Assembly: GCA_964019415.1 (NCBI GenBank)
Contig: OZ025874.1
Location: 4,608,196-4,672,195 of the forward strand
From: Ianthella basta
Lineage: Eukaryota > Porifera > Demospongiae > Verongiida > Ianthellidae
DNA length: 64,000 bases
Reading direction: 5' to 3'
The stretch's first letter is position 1. Each line of letters starts with the position of its first letter. The translations under genes and the position numbers were made by a program. Positions 61,701 through 64,000 of the stretch are shown here, piece by piece. The notes under the pieces are model-generated. The model saw only the letters and a list, made by a program, of their open reading frames with translations. It had not been told where the DNA came from and ran no database searches.

Positions 61701-63104
61701 CTACAGAAAAGGAAACACAAAAATCATCAATAGCTGACGGGTGGCCGAAACCTAATTAATGCTTGTCTAAACTGGCACAGCATACACTGTTCCATGTAGC
61801 AAGGAGATGTGTTTATCCAACGTAACAGTGGATTGCAATAGGGCTGTTGAAAATTAACAGGAAGCACTTGTGATGTCATGCAATAAGAATATAATTTGCA
61901 CACTGGGACTTGGTGGACATCCTAAAAATCCCTCATTAGGGCTATCAAATCAATCAGCAACACGTTAGTGACTCCAGTAATTATGGTGCTTAGATCTTAC
62001 TGCTGAAAGGAAAACAATGTATGTATATGTATGAATGTACGTACATATGTAAGTATGTATGTATGTACATATGTATCTCCTTGGTAATATGTAGCTCCTT
62101 GGTGTAGTCTATTGTTGCCTTGTTTTGTGGTGCTGGATGACTTCCTTCTCTATCTGCATATTAGTTGCCATTAGGATGTTACAAACATGCTAATGAAGGT
62201 GCAAAAGCAAGATAAGATAGCGGATTGTGCACAGAAGTGGAGTGCCAGCCAGATAATAAATAGCTTTGCTATCCAGCAACAACTGCCTGGGCCAATTAGG
62301 AAGATTCATTACATAGAGATCTCAGACAAGCAGCATAGGCAGGGCTTCAAGTATGACTATGAACAGTGAAGTAAGATCAAGTTGCCCAACAAGCAGTAAA
62401 AGATAATGGTGGGCAGCCATGGAGGTATAATTTCAGAGGACACTCAATTCAACTTCAGGCGGGAACACTGAAGCTCGTGACAGTAAGGGAGACAGAGCAG
62501 TGGTGAATCCTCCAGTGCTGCTGGACGTGTCTAACTCTGCTACTGTTTGCCTCCAGCAGACATTGCAGAGGAACAAAGTACAAAGCAGGAAATAGTGAGG
62601 ACCTTCATGGGTAAGTGCAAGGAGCAGCACAGGCCAGGGCACTGACGGGAGCAGTACAGGTTGGAACACCAAGTGGGAGCAAAGTATGTGTGTGTGAGAG
62701 TTCAAGTGCCTTGGCTCCAATCGGATGTTGTATGGAAGCTGTGATCATAAATTGCCGTGGGCCACGAGGCAAACAAGTTGAAGCTGAAGAAAAAGTTGGA
62801 CAATAAGCAGGGAAGCCAATCTCTACCACCCCTTCCCATCCCCCAACCACTTTTGAAGTGGTTTACCAAGGAACATTTGCTAGTAATCAAGTCGAGCTAC
62901 AGAACAACTGCAAGAAAGTGCCTCTGTCGTGGGAGAATCAGACATACTGGGAGAAAGCTGCCAGGATGAGCAAGAGAAGCGACCTGGACCACTTTATGGT
63001 GCTTGCCACATCGTTCACCATAATGTTTCTGTTTTGGTACCCTTCATGGTATCCTACAAAATGGCCAGAAAACCGAGACCAGGCACTCGTACACTAATAC
63101 AATC

Positions 63105-63230
63105 CCGTCTATACAGGGACGGTGATGGTAGTTTGTGTTTTACAATACAACCGAAAGGTAGCAGAGTTCCTGTACAGAGCTGAAAACCAGCAAAAATCTA
63201 CCCACAAGAAGAGGTTGTACACTAACCTTA
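63105..63230 (+). repeat. Dispersed repeat, diverged copy 3
   Basis: TCTATACAGGGACGGTGATG, CAATACAACCGAAAG and GCTGAAAACCAGCAAA follow the same order as in the copy at 60896. Confidence 0.45.
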
Positions 63231-63664
63231 CTGTCAGGCGAAAGAGTGAGTTCATGTTGAATGCGAGCCCCTCTAACGGGCACATACATATGCAGAGGTT
63301 TGAAGCCTCCGTATACTAGGTATGTGTTAACAAATAGAAACCAAACTTTCCCAGTGTTCAGACGCCATACCTAACCTTGATCTAAGTGGGGCAATGTGCG
63401 CAAATAAGGTACTGATGAGGAGTGACTGATGAAAATCCTTACACCATCTGTCAGCCATCTTGGATCTATGGAGGGAGTAAATGGTTTTCATACTGCAATG
63501 CAGAATAGGGGAACAGAGCTTCGTCAATGGTGCGTCGGACTAGGGAATCGGATGCGATGCAAAAGAAGAACCAGCTGTGCATAGTTATAGAAGCCACAGA
63601 TTCAAGTCACACTTAGCCTGGTCAGTATCTCATGCACAGGAGGTGCATTAGATGCTGAGCATGC

Positions 63665-63706
63665 AGGCAAGGTGCATCAGGCAAGGTGCATCAGGCAAGG
63701 TACATG
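63665..63706. repeat. Tandem repeat, 14-bp unit, three copies
   Basis: AGGCAAGGTGCATC is repeated, the last copy with one change. Confidence 0.85.
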
Positions 63707-64000
63707 GTATAGGAGCATCCCTAAAAGTAATGAATCAACTCTGCAGTGAGTTCTGCAATTAATGGCCAACTCTCTCTTACATTTAATATCTGACCCACAA
63801 CATGTGTACATACCTTAACTACTGCTTACCTAACTATCATTGACCTCCCTGACCATGTGCTTCAGCACTATTTATGTACTATATATATAAAAACACCATA
63901 TATGTACATGTTTATGAGCAAAACTTCTGATGTGGGACTTTATTGGCGTTGAAACAGACGGCAGCCCAAACACTGACAGTGAGAGCAAAAAGCAACACTG

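Larger units (their letters stand above)
61701..64000. other. Right flank, probably 5' intron or upstream part of CAAX-protein gene
   Basis: It contains an ATGTATGTAC microsatellite (62016-62077), a third copy of the TGTAGGGAT-type repeat (63105-63230) and a 14-bp tandem repeat (63665-63706). A plus-strand stretch at 62858-63000 reads like protein (KKVPLSWENQTYWEKAARM, SKRSDLDHFMVLA) but has no recognisable family. No minus-strand kinase exons were found. Confidence 0.5.

Noticed and set aside
63665-63706. CRISPR-like repeats
   Set aside because: The 14-bp units are directly adjacent with no spacers; this is a plain tandem repeat in a eukaryotic genome.

Overview
The window looks like nuclear DNA of an invertebrate animal, most plausibly a sponge or another early-branching metazoan. 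Genes are split by many GT-AG introns of about 80 bp to 3 kb. The proteins belong to animal families: HELZ2, SLC26, NET1/ARHGEF3 and noggin. Introns and spacers are full of small DNA transposons, foldback repeats and one tRNA-derived SINE. I could not name the species. All exon models below were built by hand from splice signals and phase. Each complete model, or the visible part of each partial one, closes in frame.

Layout. 1-3.2 kb: a decayed minus-strand reading frame and a young 514-bp inverted duplication. 3.2-20.0 kb (+): a HELZ2-like protein of at least 2462 codons with helicase, RNB nuclease and a second helicase; its 5' exons are not found. 20.0-21.8 kb: spacer with a possible promoter. 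21.8-34.7 kb (+): a complete 16-exon SLC26 anion transporter of 864 aa; its introns hold a pogo-like element, a Tigger-like element and a 1-kb foldback element. Two possible alternative 3' exons lie near 36 kb. 37.7-44.7 kb (-): a complete RhoGEF of the NET1/ARHGEF3 type, about 511 aa, with DH and PH domains and a C-terminal PDZ ligand. 46.1-46.8 and 50.1-53.4 kb (+): two tandem noggin-like secreted cystine-knot proteins, each 248 aa. 54.7-61.7 kb (-): the C-terminal 727 aa of an unfamiliar protein with the end of a kinase-like domain, a PPxY motif, a Cys/His cluster and a CAAX box. 61.7-64 kb: probably 5' intron or flank of that gene, with repeats.

The genes do not form an obvious pathway. 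The window touches RNA decay or innate immunity (helicase-RNB), anion transport (SLC26), Rho signalling (NET1-like), BMP antagonism (noggin-like) and membrane-anchored signalling (CAAX protein). The most interesting points are the noggin-like tandem pair, the kinase-like/CAAX architecture, the RNB active-site change, the conserved-looking PDZ tail of the RhoGEF, and hammerhead-ribozyme-like cores in the arms of a foldback repeat.
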